Shown here: piece after piece, positions 17,158 to 24,681 of the stretch
Position numbering within the stretch: position 1 is the stretch's first letter
How the letters are laid out: each line of letters opens with the position of its first letter
Assembly (NCBI GenBank): GCA_050946375.1
Contig: JBMNUT010000003.1
Location: 1 to 64,000, forward strand
DNA: 64,000 bases
Direction: 5' to 3'
Source of the DNA: UBA1794 sp050946375
GTDB lineage: Bacteria > Bacteroidota > Bacteroidia > Bacteroidales > Bacteroidaceae
Made by a program: the position numbers and the translations under genes
Notes under the pieces: generated by a model
Told to the model about the DNA's origin: nothing
Seen by the model: only the letters and a program-made list of their open reading frames with translations
Databases searched by the model: none

Positions 17158-18297
17158 TTACGAAAGGCTCTTTTTTAGGAATTCCAAGGATTCTTGACGC
17201 TTCTCTATGATTATTTGGTTAACTGTTTCCCAATTTATAGGTTGTTTTATGAGTTTTCGGATGCTGTCGCTGTCAATTGTGGATAATAAACGGTCGGTCA
17301 GTTTAAATAGCTTGAGTAATGAATGGAAACGTGCTGCACCTCGTTCTTGGTTGCAAATTACAACAAATGGTTTGTTGAATAAGATAGAAAAGACACAACC
17401 ATGGAAAGAATCCGTCAAGACGTACGAGGCTTGGTTGAACGCATGTAACCAGCTTTCGACGGGAGCATAGTCATTTTTATTCCATTTGTTGTCATTTTCT
17501 GGCGGTAAATCAGTTTGAGTATATGGAATGGTAGACAGCTCTCGGGCAATAAATGAGGTAATTTCTTTTTTTTCGGGGGTAGAGTCCAAAAGATAAGTGA
17601 AGAGTTTTTTGTCTCTGTCTGATGTTTGTGTTGAGACAGGGTACTTTGCGCAAAGTTCTCTCCATTCATCGGCCGAAAGTAACAAAGTAGGGTCTAAGAC
17701 AAATTGAGGGGTACATTGCCAGCCGAATTTCTGTTGAATTAGGGGGATCATGGACTCTTCACGTACCGAAACTGCATCGAATTGCGATATAAGTGCTCCG
17801 CATTCTGCTATTTGTTTAGTGTTATATTCCGGTGTATCTGTGCCAAATGAACAAGCGTATGCAACTCGTCGTATATTGTTCCAGTCTTTCGTAAAAGAGA
17901 GGTATGCCAGCGAAATCGTTGGAAAGTAGAGTGGTCGCCAGATTTGGTCGCTTCCTACGACTATCCCTTCTATGTTATCATCTTCTTGATAAACAGATAA
18001 TTGACATAGTTTGAAGTGTTCGTAAAGAAATCGAGTGATGTATCGACGGATATATATTTCACGCTTGGGTATAGAAAAATGGGGTTGAGAATTAGTTTTC
18101 TTCTTCCAAAAGAGTACCGTATCTCGTAAAATATCCCATTGGTTCGGTGCTTTTTTTAGTTTATGCTCTCCAGGAAAGGGAGTATCATACAGGAATACTT
18201 CGTGTCCCATATGCTGAAGTATGGTTTGTAGGGCGTAGGCTTGTAGAATTCCACCGTAATTAACGTGAAGGGGCAGAGTCAATATGGCTATCCTCAT
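17158..18297 (-). CDS. Polysaccharide pyruvyl transferase family protein
   Basis: The product has 379 aa. The start MRIAILTLPLHVNYGGILQAYALQ and later VVGSDQIWRP, VSVREESMIPLI and VLTDSFHGCVFSILFNKPFV are conserved motifs of the PssM/CsaB-like pyruvyltransferase family. These enzymes add ketal-linked pyruvate to sugars of exopolysaccharide or cell-wall polymers. This family often sits next to FrhB-like proteins in polysaccharide clusters, exactly as here (14-bp gap). AT-rich. Confidence 0.87.
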   Translation of the reverse strand: MRIAILTLPLHVNYGGILQAYALQTILQHMGHEVFLYDTPFPGEHKLKKAPNQWDILRDTVLFWKKKTNSQPHFSIPKREIYIRRYITRFLYEHFKLCQLSVYQEDDNIEGIVVGSDQIWRPLYFPTISLAYLSFTKDWNNIRRVAYACSFGTDTPEYNTKQIAECGALISQFDAVSVREESMIPLIQQKFGWQCTPQFVLDPTLLLSADEWRELCAKYPVSTQTSDRDKKLFTYLLDSTPEKKEITSFIARELSTIPYTQTDLPPENDNKWNKNDYAPVESWLHAFNQASYVLTDSFHGCVFSILFNKPFVVICNQERGAARFHSLLKLFKLTDRLLSTIDSDSIRKLIKQPINWETVNQIIIEKRQESLEFLKKSLS

Positions 18298-18311
18298 ATA
18301 ATAATGTATCT

Positions 18312-19514
18312 TTACTTGTTCTGATTGTGAAGAATTCTTCTAAAGAAAATATAGATAGCATAACGGGGAAATGAGAATTTCTCTGTTTGCTTAAGAAAAT
18401 TTGATAAGGAAGAAATATAGTTCAGTCCCTTGAAAAACAGATTTCTGCGGCGGGGGATGCGCACGGTTTCGCAGAAGCCGCCGTTGTAGGGCTTGGGCTT
18501 CTCCAGGTCTTCTTCGGCATAGTAATCGGTGTTGTCGAGGAGGGGTTGGCAGAGTTCCCGTCCGCGTTCTGAGTTGACGAGCAGCAGACTGCAGCCTTTG
18601 TTGTCGTCGAACGAAGGATTGATTTTGTTGATTCCCCAAAAGTCGCCCAGCGTAAAGTCGCTCCCGCACCGTCCGTTTTTGGCGCGGCAGGCGTAGCAGC
18701 TGGGGCGCAGGTAGAGATTGCTCAAGAAGCCCCGCATATACGGGTTATGGAAGAAAGGTTCGGCTACAAGCACGTGGCTTCCCGATTCTCCGGGCAGGCT
18801 GCCTTCGATGCGCATTTCGTAGCGTTTCCAGCCATTGCGCTTGTTGCGGAACGAAATGTGCGTGATGTGTGGAGTCTCGGGGCCGCCGTTTTTGTCGAGT
18901 GCGGCGGAGGAAACCACTTCTTCGAGGTATTTTCGCCAGACTTTGGGCGAGGGAACTCCGTGGCAGAGGCAGTCGGCGGTGAGCAACAGCGGGTAGTCGT
19001 GGCGCAGGAAATGCTTCAGCCCGGCCACTTGGCAGGAGGTTCCGGTGAAGAGCACGCTGCGTCCTGCTTCCAAGTGCCGGCGCACGTCGCGAAACGTGTC
19101 GCCCATGTGGCTCTGCACGTACTTCGACCCGCGCAGTGCGGCCAGTTCTTCCTCTGTTTCGGCAGTGCCGTGGCATACGTCCCATGCGCCGTCGAACCGG
19201 GCCCCATAGACTATTCCGCCTTCGCTCAGGACTTTGCGGGCAAGGAGGGTGAAGATTCCGCCGCTGCTGCTCTGCCTGCGTGTCTCTTCGTCCTTGTTTT
19301 TGACCGCGTAGAGCCGCAACGGCGTCGTTGTCTCGCCGGGGTGGAGAAAAGGACATACTCTTTCGCAGAGGCCACAGTCGGTGCAGCGCGCAAGGTCGAC
19401 GACGGGGTAGAGGAAGCCTTCGGCGTCGGGCTTCATTGCTATGGCGCGGTGCGGGCAGGCTGCGTAGCAGGCCGAACATCCGCAGCAGGCTTGTGGGTCG
19501 TCGATGCGTATCAT
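18312..19514 (-). CDS. FrhB-like Coenzyme F420 hydrogenase/dehydrogenase beta-subunit family protein with two 4Fe-4S sites
   Basis: The product has 400 aa from the ATG at 19512-19514; the upstream in-frame extension precedes the promoter and is not family-like. Two ferredoxin motifs are present: CCGCSACYAACP and CTDCGLCERVCP. The FrhB N- and C-terminal domains follow (SSGGIFTLLARKVL, GTSCQVAGLKHFL, CLCHGVPSPKVWRKYL, DFTLGDFWGI). It is predicted to be a flavin/Fe-S redox protein; in polysaccharide clusters it often accompanies pyruvyltransferases, with unknown substrate. The gene is GC-rich, but its last roughly 120 bp are AT-rich like the three genes after it. Confidence 0.85.
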   Translation of the reverse strand: MIRIDDPQACCGCSACYAACPHRAIAMKPDAEGFLYPVVDLARCTDCGLCERVCPFLHPGETTTPLRLYAVKNKDEETRRQSSSGGIFTLLARKVLSEGGIVYGARFDGAWDVCHGTAETEEELAALRGSKYVQSHMGDTFRDVRRHLEAGRSVLFTGTSCQVAGLKHFLRHDYPLLLTADCLCHGVPSPKVWRKYLEEVVSSAALDKNGGPETPHITHISFRNKRNGWKRYEMRIEGSLPGESGSHVLVAEPFFHNPYMRGFLSNLYLRPSCYACRAKNGRCGSDFTLGDFWGINKINPSFDDNKGCSLLLVNSERGRELCQPLLDNTDYYAEEDLEKPKPYNGGFCETVRIPRRRNLFFKGLNYISSLSNFLKQTEKFSFPRYAIYIFFRRILHNQNK

Positions 19515-19543
19515 GAGTCGGTCGATGTGGCTGATTGGTGAGA

Positions 19544-19551
19544 CAAAGGTA
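19544..19551 (-). promoter_or_regulatory. -7 box for the FrhB-led polysaccharide operon
   Basis: On the minus strand this reads TACCTTTG, an exact TAnnTTTG match, 30 bp before the chosen start at 19514. It supports that start over the one at 19574, which would lie upstream of the promoter. The -33 is poor. Confidence 0.6.
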
Positions 19552-19600
19552 GCGAAACTTTCCCGAAAGTACATAACCTCGTACCGATTTCCTCAAAGGC

Positions 19601-19650
19601 TTCGGGGAAAAAGCTGCGGTACTTTTTGGAAAAAGTGGCAAGACTTTTCG
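19601..19650. repeat. Dispersed semi-palindromic repeat, copy C
   Basis: Contains CTTTTTGGAAAAAGTGGCAAG, closely matching copy F at 41.0 kb. The copy lies between 9-bp perfect inverted arms, GTACATAAC (19569-19577) and GTTATGTAC (19657-19665). Confidence 0.65.
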
Positions 19651-19705
19651 TAAGAAGTTATGTACCTTTTCGGAGTTTTGCGCCGGGCTTCTTTGTTTTT
19701 TTCCG

Positions 19706-19713
19706 TATCTTTG
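19706..19713 (+). promoter_or_regulatory. -7 box for pepT
   Basis: TATCTTTG matches TAnnTTTG and lies 107 bp before the pepT ATG. No -33 TTTG occurs at the ideal spacing (the nearest are 10 and 25 bp away). Confidence 0.45.
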
Positions 19714-19820
19714 GCGGTGCAAAGATAGGATGCGGCCTGGCATAGCCGAGGCGGAAATCTCGTTTCCGCTTGCCTCTGCAGCCGCCTTCACTTACTTTGC
19801 AAGTAAAAAACACGATAACT

Positions 19821-21050
19821 ATGAGAAAGAATCTACTGAACCGTTTTCTGAAATACGTACGAATAGATACCCAAAGTTGTGAGTCGAATTCATCTTCACC
19901 CAGTACGCCCAGTCAAAAGGATTTTGCCCTGATGTTGCGCGATGAGCTGCACGCAATGGGGGTTGCCGACGCGCGGGTCAGCGAGTATGGCTGCCTGTAT
20001 GCTTCGCTGCCTGCCAATGCGGAAGAGGTGCCTGCCATTGGTTTCATAGCCCACATGGATACCAGTCCCGACCTTACGGCTGTCGGCGTAAAGCCTCGTC
20101 TTGTCGAGCAATACGACGGAGGCGACATTGCGTTGGATGCGGCAGAAGGCATCGTGCTCTCGCCGGCGGAGTTTCCGGAGCTGCTGCGCCATCGGGGCGA
20201 GGACCTCATCGTGACCGACGGCCATACGCTGCTCGGGGCTGACGACAAGGCCGGCGTGGCGGAAATCATGGGGATGGCGGAATATCTGCTGCAGCACCCT
20301 GAGATTCGCCACGGCAAGGTGTGCATCGCTTTCACGCCCGACGAGGAAATAGGGCGCGGTACGGAGCACTTCGACGTGCAGGACTTCGGGGCGCAATGGG
20401 CCTATACGGTGGACGGCGGCGAAGTGGGTGAATTGGAATACGAGAACTTCAACGCTGCGTCGGCACGGGTGGAAATATCGGGCCGCAACGTGCATCCGGG
20501 TTATGCCAAGGGCAAGATGGTCAATGCGCAGTATATCGCCATGCGCTATGCGGCAGCACTTCCGTCCGAGGAGCGCCCCGAATCGACTGACGGGCGCGAG
20601 GGCTTTTATCATTTGACGGGCATCGCGGGAGGCGTGGAGCTGACTACGCTGAACTATATTCTGCGGGATCACGACCGGGAGCGCTTCGAACAGCGCAAGA
20701 AGTTCATGCACGACGTTGCAGACCGCCTCAACAAGGAGCTGGGTGAGGAGCGCGTGCGGGTAACCGTGGAAGACCAATATTACAACATGCGGGAGAAAAT
20801 TCTGCCTCAGATGCACATTGTGGATACGGCCGCTGCCGCTATGCGCGAAGTGGGCATAGAACCGCATATCAACCCGGTACGCGGAGGAACGGACGGGGCC
20901 ATGCTTTCGTTCAAGGGGCTTCCTTGTCCCAATTTGTTCGCAGGCGGATTGAATTTCCACGGGCGCTATGAGTTTGTTCCCCTGCAGAGTATGGAGCTGG
21001 CCATGCGTACTTTGATTAAAATCGTAGAGCTTACCGCTCAGAAAAACTAA
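19821..21050 (+). CDS. pepT: Peptidase T (tripeptide aminopeptidase)
   Basis: This M20-family zinc exopeptidase removes the N-terminal residue of tripeptides in the cytoplasm. The 409 aa from the ATG at 19821 start MRKNLLNRFLKYVRIDTQS, the usual PepT N-terminus. Metal ligands and catalytic residues are visible: IAHMDTSPD (His, Asp), LLGADDKAGVAEIM (bridging Asp), TPDEEIGRGTEHFD (Glu-Glu), YTVDGG and NPVRGGTDGAMLSFKG; the last His is near NFHGRYEFVPLQSM. Length is normal. The antiporter gene begins 14 bp downstream. Confidence 0.95.
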   Translation: MRKNLLNRFLKYVRIDTQSCESNSSSPSTPSQKDFALMLRDELHAMGVADARVSEYGCLYASLPANAEEVPAIGFIAHMDTSPDLTAVGVKPRLVEQYDGGDIALDAAEGIVLSPAEFPELLRHRGEDLIVTDGHTLLGADDKAGVAEIMGMAEYLLQHPEIRHGKVCIAFTPDEEIGRGTEHFDVQDFGAQWAYTVDGGEVGELEYENFNAASARVEISGRNVHPGYAKGKMVNAQYIAMRYAAALPSEERPESTDGREGFYHLTGIAGGVELTTLNYILRDHDRERFEQRKKFMHDVADRLNKELGEERVRVTVEDQYYNMREKILPQMHIVDTAAAAMREVGIEPHINPVRGGTDGAMLSFKGLPCPNLFAGGLNFHGRYEFVPLQSMELAMRTLIKIVELTAQKN

Positions 21051-21064
21051 ATAGGCTTTTTTTC

Positions 21065-22252
21065 ATGCAGCATGTTCCGACGCTGATAACCGACTTGGCT
21101 ATCATTTTGACTTATGCCGGTATTTTCACCATTCTCTTCAAGAAACTGAAGCAGCCCCTCGTCCTGGGCTATATAGTGGCCGGCTTTTTGACGACGCCTT
21201 TCATCTCTTTTACGCCTTCGGTGGCTGATTCGGCCAATGTGAAGACGTGGGCGGACATCGGCGTCATCTTTTTACTTTTTTCCTTGGGGCTTGAGTTCAG
21301 TTTCAAGAAGATAATGAAAGTGGGCGGCTCCGTTTTCGTGGCAACCGGCACGATTATTCTGTTCATGATGCTGAGCGGCATCATGGTAGGCGCTCTTTGC
21401 GGGTGGTCGCGCATGGACTGTATTTTCCTGGGCGGTATGATTGCGATGTCTTCCACTACGATTATTTACAAAGCCTTCGACGATATGGGCTTGCGGCAGA
21501 AGAAGTTTACGAATACTGTGCTGGGCATTCTGGTCTTGGAAGACGTGCTTGCCATCGTTTTGCTCGTAATGCTTTCCACACTGGCCGTGAGCAATAGCGT
21601 GGAAGGTACGGAGATGATGCTGAGTCTGGGCAAGCTGCTTTTCTTCCTGGTACTGTGTTTCGTGGTGGGGATTTACCTGATTCCTACTTTCTTCCGCAAG
21701 GTACGCGGCATAATGAGTGATGAAATTCTGCTGGTCGTGTCCCTTTCCTTGTGTTTCGTAATGGTTTATCTGGCTTCCCTCGTCGGTTTTTCTCCGGCGT
21801 TCGGGGCATTTATCATGGGCTCCATACTGTCTGAGACAATCGAGGGCGAGAAAATCGAGCATCTGGTAAGTCCGGTCAAGGATTTGTTTGGCGCGGTATT
21901 CTTTGTCTCGGTGGGTATGATGGTAAACCCTCTGCTTATTCAGCAATACTGGCTCCCTATTGTGCTGATCGTGCTGACCGTTGTCTTCGGTCAGGCCTTC
22001 TTTGGCACAGTTGGCGTCTTGCTTTCCGGACAGCCCCTGAAGATTGCGCTGCAATGCGGCTTCAGTTTGACGCAAATCGGTGAGTTTTCGTTCATTATTG
22101 CAACGCTTGGCAATACTTTGGGCGTGATTGACTCGTTTCTCTACCCGATTGTTGTTGCAGTATCCGTAATTACGACTTTCTTGACGCCTTATTCTATTCG
22201 TTTGGCACTGCCTTTTTACGGATGGCTGGAGCGGAAAGTTCCGGCACATTGA
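21065..22252 (+). CDS. Cation:proton antiporter, N-terminal exchanger part (ends at premature TGA)
   Basis: The product has 395 aa of the CPA2/KefB-type Na+/K+:H+ exchanger domain. It shows about 11-12 hydrophobic helices, LKQPLVLGYIVAGFLTTPF near the start, SSTTIIYKAFDDMGL and LGILVLEDVLAIVLLVML in the transport core, and GFSPAFGAFIMGSILSET. The exchanger domain itself appears complete up to LPFYGWLERKVPAH, so a truncated protein might still insert in the inner membrane but would lack the regulatory C-terminus. Starts 14 bp after pepT. Confidence 0.72.
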   Translation: MQHVPTLITDLAIILTYAGIFTILFKKLKQPLVLGYIVAGFLTTPFISFTPSVADSANVKTWADIGVIFLLFSLGLEFSFKKIMKVGGSVFVATGTIILFMMLSGIMVGALCGWSRMDCIFLGGMIAMSSTTIIYKAFDDMGLRQKKFTNTVLGILVLEDVLAIVLLVMLSTLAVSNSVEGTEMMLSLGKLLFFLVLCFVVGIYLIPTFFRKVRGIMSDEILLVVSLSLCFVMVYLASLVGFSPAFGAFIMGSILSETIEGEKIEHLVSPVKDLFGAVFFVSVGMMVNPLLIQQYWLPIVLIVLTVVFGQAFFGTVGVLLSGQPLKIALQCGFSLTQIGEFSFIIATLGNTLGVIDSFLYPIVVAVSVITTFLTPYSIRLALPFYGWLERKVPAH

Positions 22253-22324
22253 CTGGTTTGGATTGACCGCTTTTCCAATCACGACACTTCCCTTGGCGAA
22301 ACGGACTCGAAGCAGGAGCGCGCT

Positions 22325-23356
22325 TTGGCGTGGAAGCAGCTGATTGTAGCCGTAGTGCGCATTGTCCTGATTTATTCTATTGTGGTAGTTGCGCTGATCG
22401 CGCTGTGCATGCAGTTCTTTGTGCCTATCTTGCGCGAAGAGCTGGGCCCGATTTTCGGAAATATACTTGGTGCTTTGCTGACGGTGCTGGTCTGTTCGCC
22501 TTTTTTGCGCGCCATTGTGGTCAAAAAGAATCACTCGCGTGAGTTTAAGTTCCTGCGCACTTGGGGAAAGACTTCCACTTTGCCGCTTTTCCTTTTGCTT
22601 TTGAGCAAATATCTGGTGGCTTTGGGATTTGTCTTCTTCATCGTCAGTACGTTGTGCGGCCCCTCTGTCATCCTAAGCCTGCTGATTGCGGTGCTGTTGG
22701 TAGTGGGTATGGTTTATTCCCGCTCGCTGAAAAAGCGTTCGATACTGATTGAGCGGAAATTCATGCGTAACTTTCGTCAAAAGGAGTACTATGATATGTC
22801 GTCGGCGGGGCAGAAAAAGCCGGGATATGCGGGGAATCTGCTTGCGCGCGACCTGCATTTGACGGATGTCGTGCTTCCTCCTGATTCTTCCTGGGCGGGA
22901 AAGACGCTGATGGAGCTTGATTTGGGCAAACGTTACGGCGTGCATGTGGCAAGCATACTACGCACGCACCGAAGAATCAATGTCCCCGGCGGAAGTACGC
23001 GTATCTTTCCGCAGGATGAGCTGCAGATAATCGGGACTGACGAGTCTATTTCCAAACTTTGCACGGAGCTTGAAGCCAGCGTGACGCCACCTGCGTCTGA
23101 CAATGACGGAAAGAAAGGGGGCGATGGCGACATGGTATTGCGTTCGTTGGTGCTGACGGCTCATTCGCTTTTCTGCGGGAAAGCAATACGTGACTGCGGG
23201 ATTCGCGAGCATTTCCGCTGCCTGATTGTAGGTGTGGAGCGGGGCAACAGTTTTATGCCCGACTTCTCGATTGACTTGAAGCTGGAGGAGAACGATGTGA
23301 TATGGCTCGTGGGAGAAGTAGATGACTTGCGCCGTCTCTTTTCGGCAAAGGTATGA
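22325..23356 (+). CDS. Cation:proton antiporter, C-terminal part with two RCK_C domains
   Basis: This is the in-frame continuation beyond the TGA. The first possible start shown is a TTG at 22325, which is doubtful. It has four hydrophobic segments (QLIVAVVRIVLIYSIVVVAL to about residue 140), then two RCK_C/TrkA_C ligand-binding domains (about 185-255, LTDVVLPPDSSWAGKTLMEL; about 270-340, VLRSLVLTAHSLFCGKAIRD). No NAD-binding TrkA_N domain is present. Alone it would have no exchanger core, so it is probably not a separate functional gene. It ends just before a strong terminator. Confidence 0.55.
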   Translation: MAWKQLIVAVVRIVLIYSIVVVALIALCMQFFVPILREELGPIFGNILGALLTVLVCSPFLRAIVVKKNHSREFKFLRTWGKTSTLPLFLLLLSKYLVALGFVFFIVSTLCGPSVILSLLIAVLLVVGMVYSRSLKKRSILIERKFMRNFRQKEYYDMSSAGQKKPGYAGNLLARDLHLTDVVLPPDSSWAGKTLMELDLGKRYGVHVASILRTHRRINVPGGSTRIFPQDELQIIGTDESISKLCTELEASVTPPASDNDGKKGGDGDMVLRSLVLTAHSLFCGKAIRDCGIREHFRCLIVGVERGNSFMPDFSIDLKLEENDVIWLVGEVDDLRRLFSAKV

Positions 23357-23378
23357 AAGAAGAAACGGATGAAATGAA

Positions 23379-23417
23379 ACGGGGCGGATTACTGCAATTG
23401 CCGGTAATCCGCCCCGT
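23379..23417 (+). terminator. Rho-independent terminator after the antiporter gene
   Basis: Perfect 14-bp arms ACGGGGCGGATTAC (23379-23392) and GTAATCCGCCCCGT (23404-23417) are followed by TCTGTTTTCTTT. It lies in the convergent gap with the GH43 gene and may act for both strands. Confidence 0.9.
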
Positions 23418-23437
23418 TCTGTTTTCTTTAATCTGGC

Positions 23438-24577
23438 TTAGCGGAGGCTTTCCAGCGTCCAGCTTTTCTCAAAGCGGAGTTGCGGTTTCCCTTCGCTGTC
23501 GAAGCGTATGGGCAGCCAGAGGTAGCGGCTGTCGGCCAGCGACTGGGGTCTCCATTGGTCGGCCATGAAGAGAAATGCGTCTTCGCCATACTCCGGCAGG
23601 GGCAGAATGTAGGTACTTTGTCCGCTGAAGGTCTTGTCGCCGCCTTCGCCGATGCAGGGGTTGGGATGTTGGGTCCACGGTCCCCAGATGGAAGGGGCGG
23701 AGAACATGCGGGCGGAGTTAGGCGCCCAGCCGGTACAGCCGGAGGTTATCATCCAATACGTGCCGTTGTGCTTGAAAATCGTAGGGGCTTCGTTCTGGCC
23801 GCCGGGCGCTACGCGGATAAACTGCCCGTTGGGGGCGGTAAACTCGTCGTTGAGTTGGGAAATGAGCAGCGTGAGATTTTCTTCGGACGAGGTGATTTGA
23901 TACGCTTTCCCGTCGGTATCGACGAAAAGGGTCTGGTCGCGTGACATTTGTCCGCCTTCCAGGTCGCGCATGAAGAGCATTCCGTCGGTGATTTTGGCGC
24001 GCCATGCATCGGTCCACCACTCCATTTTGTAGTCTTCAGGCGTGAAAGTTTGTGCCTGTGCCTTTTCTTTCTCGCCCCAGTCGCGCGGGTATTTTCCGGG
24101 GTTGAGGCGGAATGAGCCAAGATACTCGAAGGGGCCTTGGGGAGTGTCGGCAGTTGCTACGCCTGCGCGGGCGGCGGCATAGCCTTTCCCCTTCAGTTCG
24201 AGATGGAACCAGAGGACAAATTTCTTCGTCTTGGGGTTGTATATTACTTTGGGGCGCTCCATGATGCAACCGCGCTCGATGTCGCTCCCGGCTTCCTCGC
24301 TGACGGGGAGGGCAACGCTCTCATATTTCCAGTGAACGAGGTCGTCAGATGAATAGCAGGTGACGCCCACTTGGGTAGAAAAGCCTTTCTCGGGGCGGTG
24401 TTCGCCATACCAATAGTAGCGTCCCTCGTGGTAGAGGATGCCGCCGCCATGGGCATTGATGGGATTGCCGCTCGTGTCGAGCCATTTCGCGAGGGGCTTG
24501 ATGCTGTCGGTCTGTGCGTATGCGGAAAGGGTCAGTACGCACGTGGCAAAAAGTGCCAGTAGTTTTTTGAATTTCAT
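23438..24577 (-). CDS. Glycoside hydrolase family 43 protein
   Basis: The product has 379 aa from the ATG at 24575-24577, giving signal peptide MKFKKLLALFATCVLTLSAYA. The five-blade propeller has NAHGGGILYHEGRYYWYGEHR (containing the blade-1 region), VIYNPKTKKFVLWFHLE, SRDQTLFVDTDGKAYQ and NEAPTIFKHNGTYWMITSGCTGW. GH43 enzymes release arabinose, xylose or galactose. The NAHGGG opening resembles subfamilies (24/34) seen in arabinogalactan loci, but the subfamily cannot be fixed by eye. Last gene of the minus-strand glycan locus, 105 bp after the GH2 gene, with a repeat-bearing hairpin in the gap. Confidence 0.85.
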   Translation of the reverse strand: MKFKKLLALFATCVLTLSAYAQTDSIKPLAKWLDTSGNPINAHGGGILYHEGRYYWYGEHRPEKGFSTQVGVTCYSSDDLVHWKYESVALPVSEEAGSDIERGCIMERPKVIYNPKTKKFVLWFHLELKGKGYAAARAGVATADTPQGPFEYLGSFRLNPGKYPRDWGEKEKAQAQTFTPEDYKMEWWTDAWRAKITDGMLFMRDLEGGQMSRDQTLFVDTDGKAYQITSSEENLTLLISQLNDEFTAPNGQFIRVAPGGQNEAPTIFKHNGTYWMITSGCTGWAPNSARMFSAPSIWGPWTQHPNPCIGEGGDKTFSGQSTYILPLPEYGEDAFLFMADQWRPQSLADSRYLWLPIRFDSEGKPQLRFEKSWTLESLR

Positions 24578-24593
24578 GCAGTGCTTTTTTGGA

Positions 24594-24645
24594 GCGGATA
24601 CGCGCCTTTTCGGCAAAAGTCTTTGTGGAAAAGATGCGTATCCGC
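24594..24645. repeat. Dispersed repeat copy D inside a 10-bp inverted repeat
   Basis: Perfect arms GCGGATACGC (24594-24603) and GCGTATCCGC (24636-24645) enclose a copy of the repeat core (CTTTTCGGCAAAAGTC). Lies between the GH2 stop and the GH43 start and may form an intercistronic hairpin. Confidence 0.65.
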
Positions 24646-24681
24646 AGGTGAATAAAAAGGGGAATGAAAATGATTTTGTTT

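Larger units (their letters stand above)
21065..23356 (+). pseudogene. Kef-type cation:proton antiporter gene interrupted by one in-frame TGA
   Basis: One reading frame runs from 21065 to 23356 with a single internal stop, TGA at 22250-22252. Translation on either side is continuous and family-like: WLERKVPAH, stop, LVWIDRFSNHDTSLGE. The stop sits where related proteins are expected to have Trp, so a TGG to TGA change explains it without a frameshift. Without it the product would be 762 codons: a 12-13 helix CPA2 exchanger, a second membrane part, and two RCK_C (TrkA_C) domains. Other genes in the window use TGA as a normal stop (for example aspS), so genetic-code change is ruled out. It may be a true nonsense mutation, a sequencing error, or tolerated by reinitiation. 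Confidence 0.75.

Noticed and set aside
18745..19791. 348-codon minus-strand frame overlapping the FrhB-like gene
   Set aside because: Arg/Pro-rich alternate frame of a GC-rich gene; the Fe-S motifs fix the real frame.
21065..23356. TGA recoding as Trp or selenocysteine
   Set aside because: TGA is the normal stop of aspS and other genes in the window, the position is expected to be Trp, and no selenocysteine insertion hairpin was recognised.
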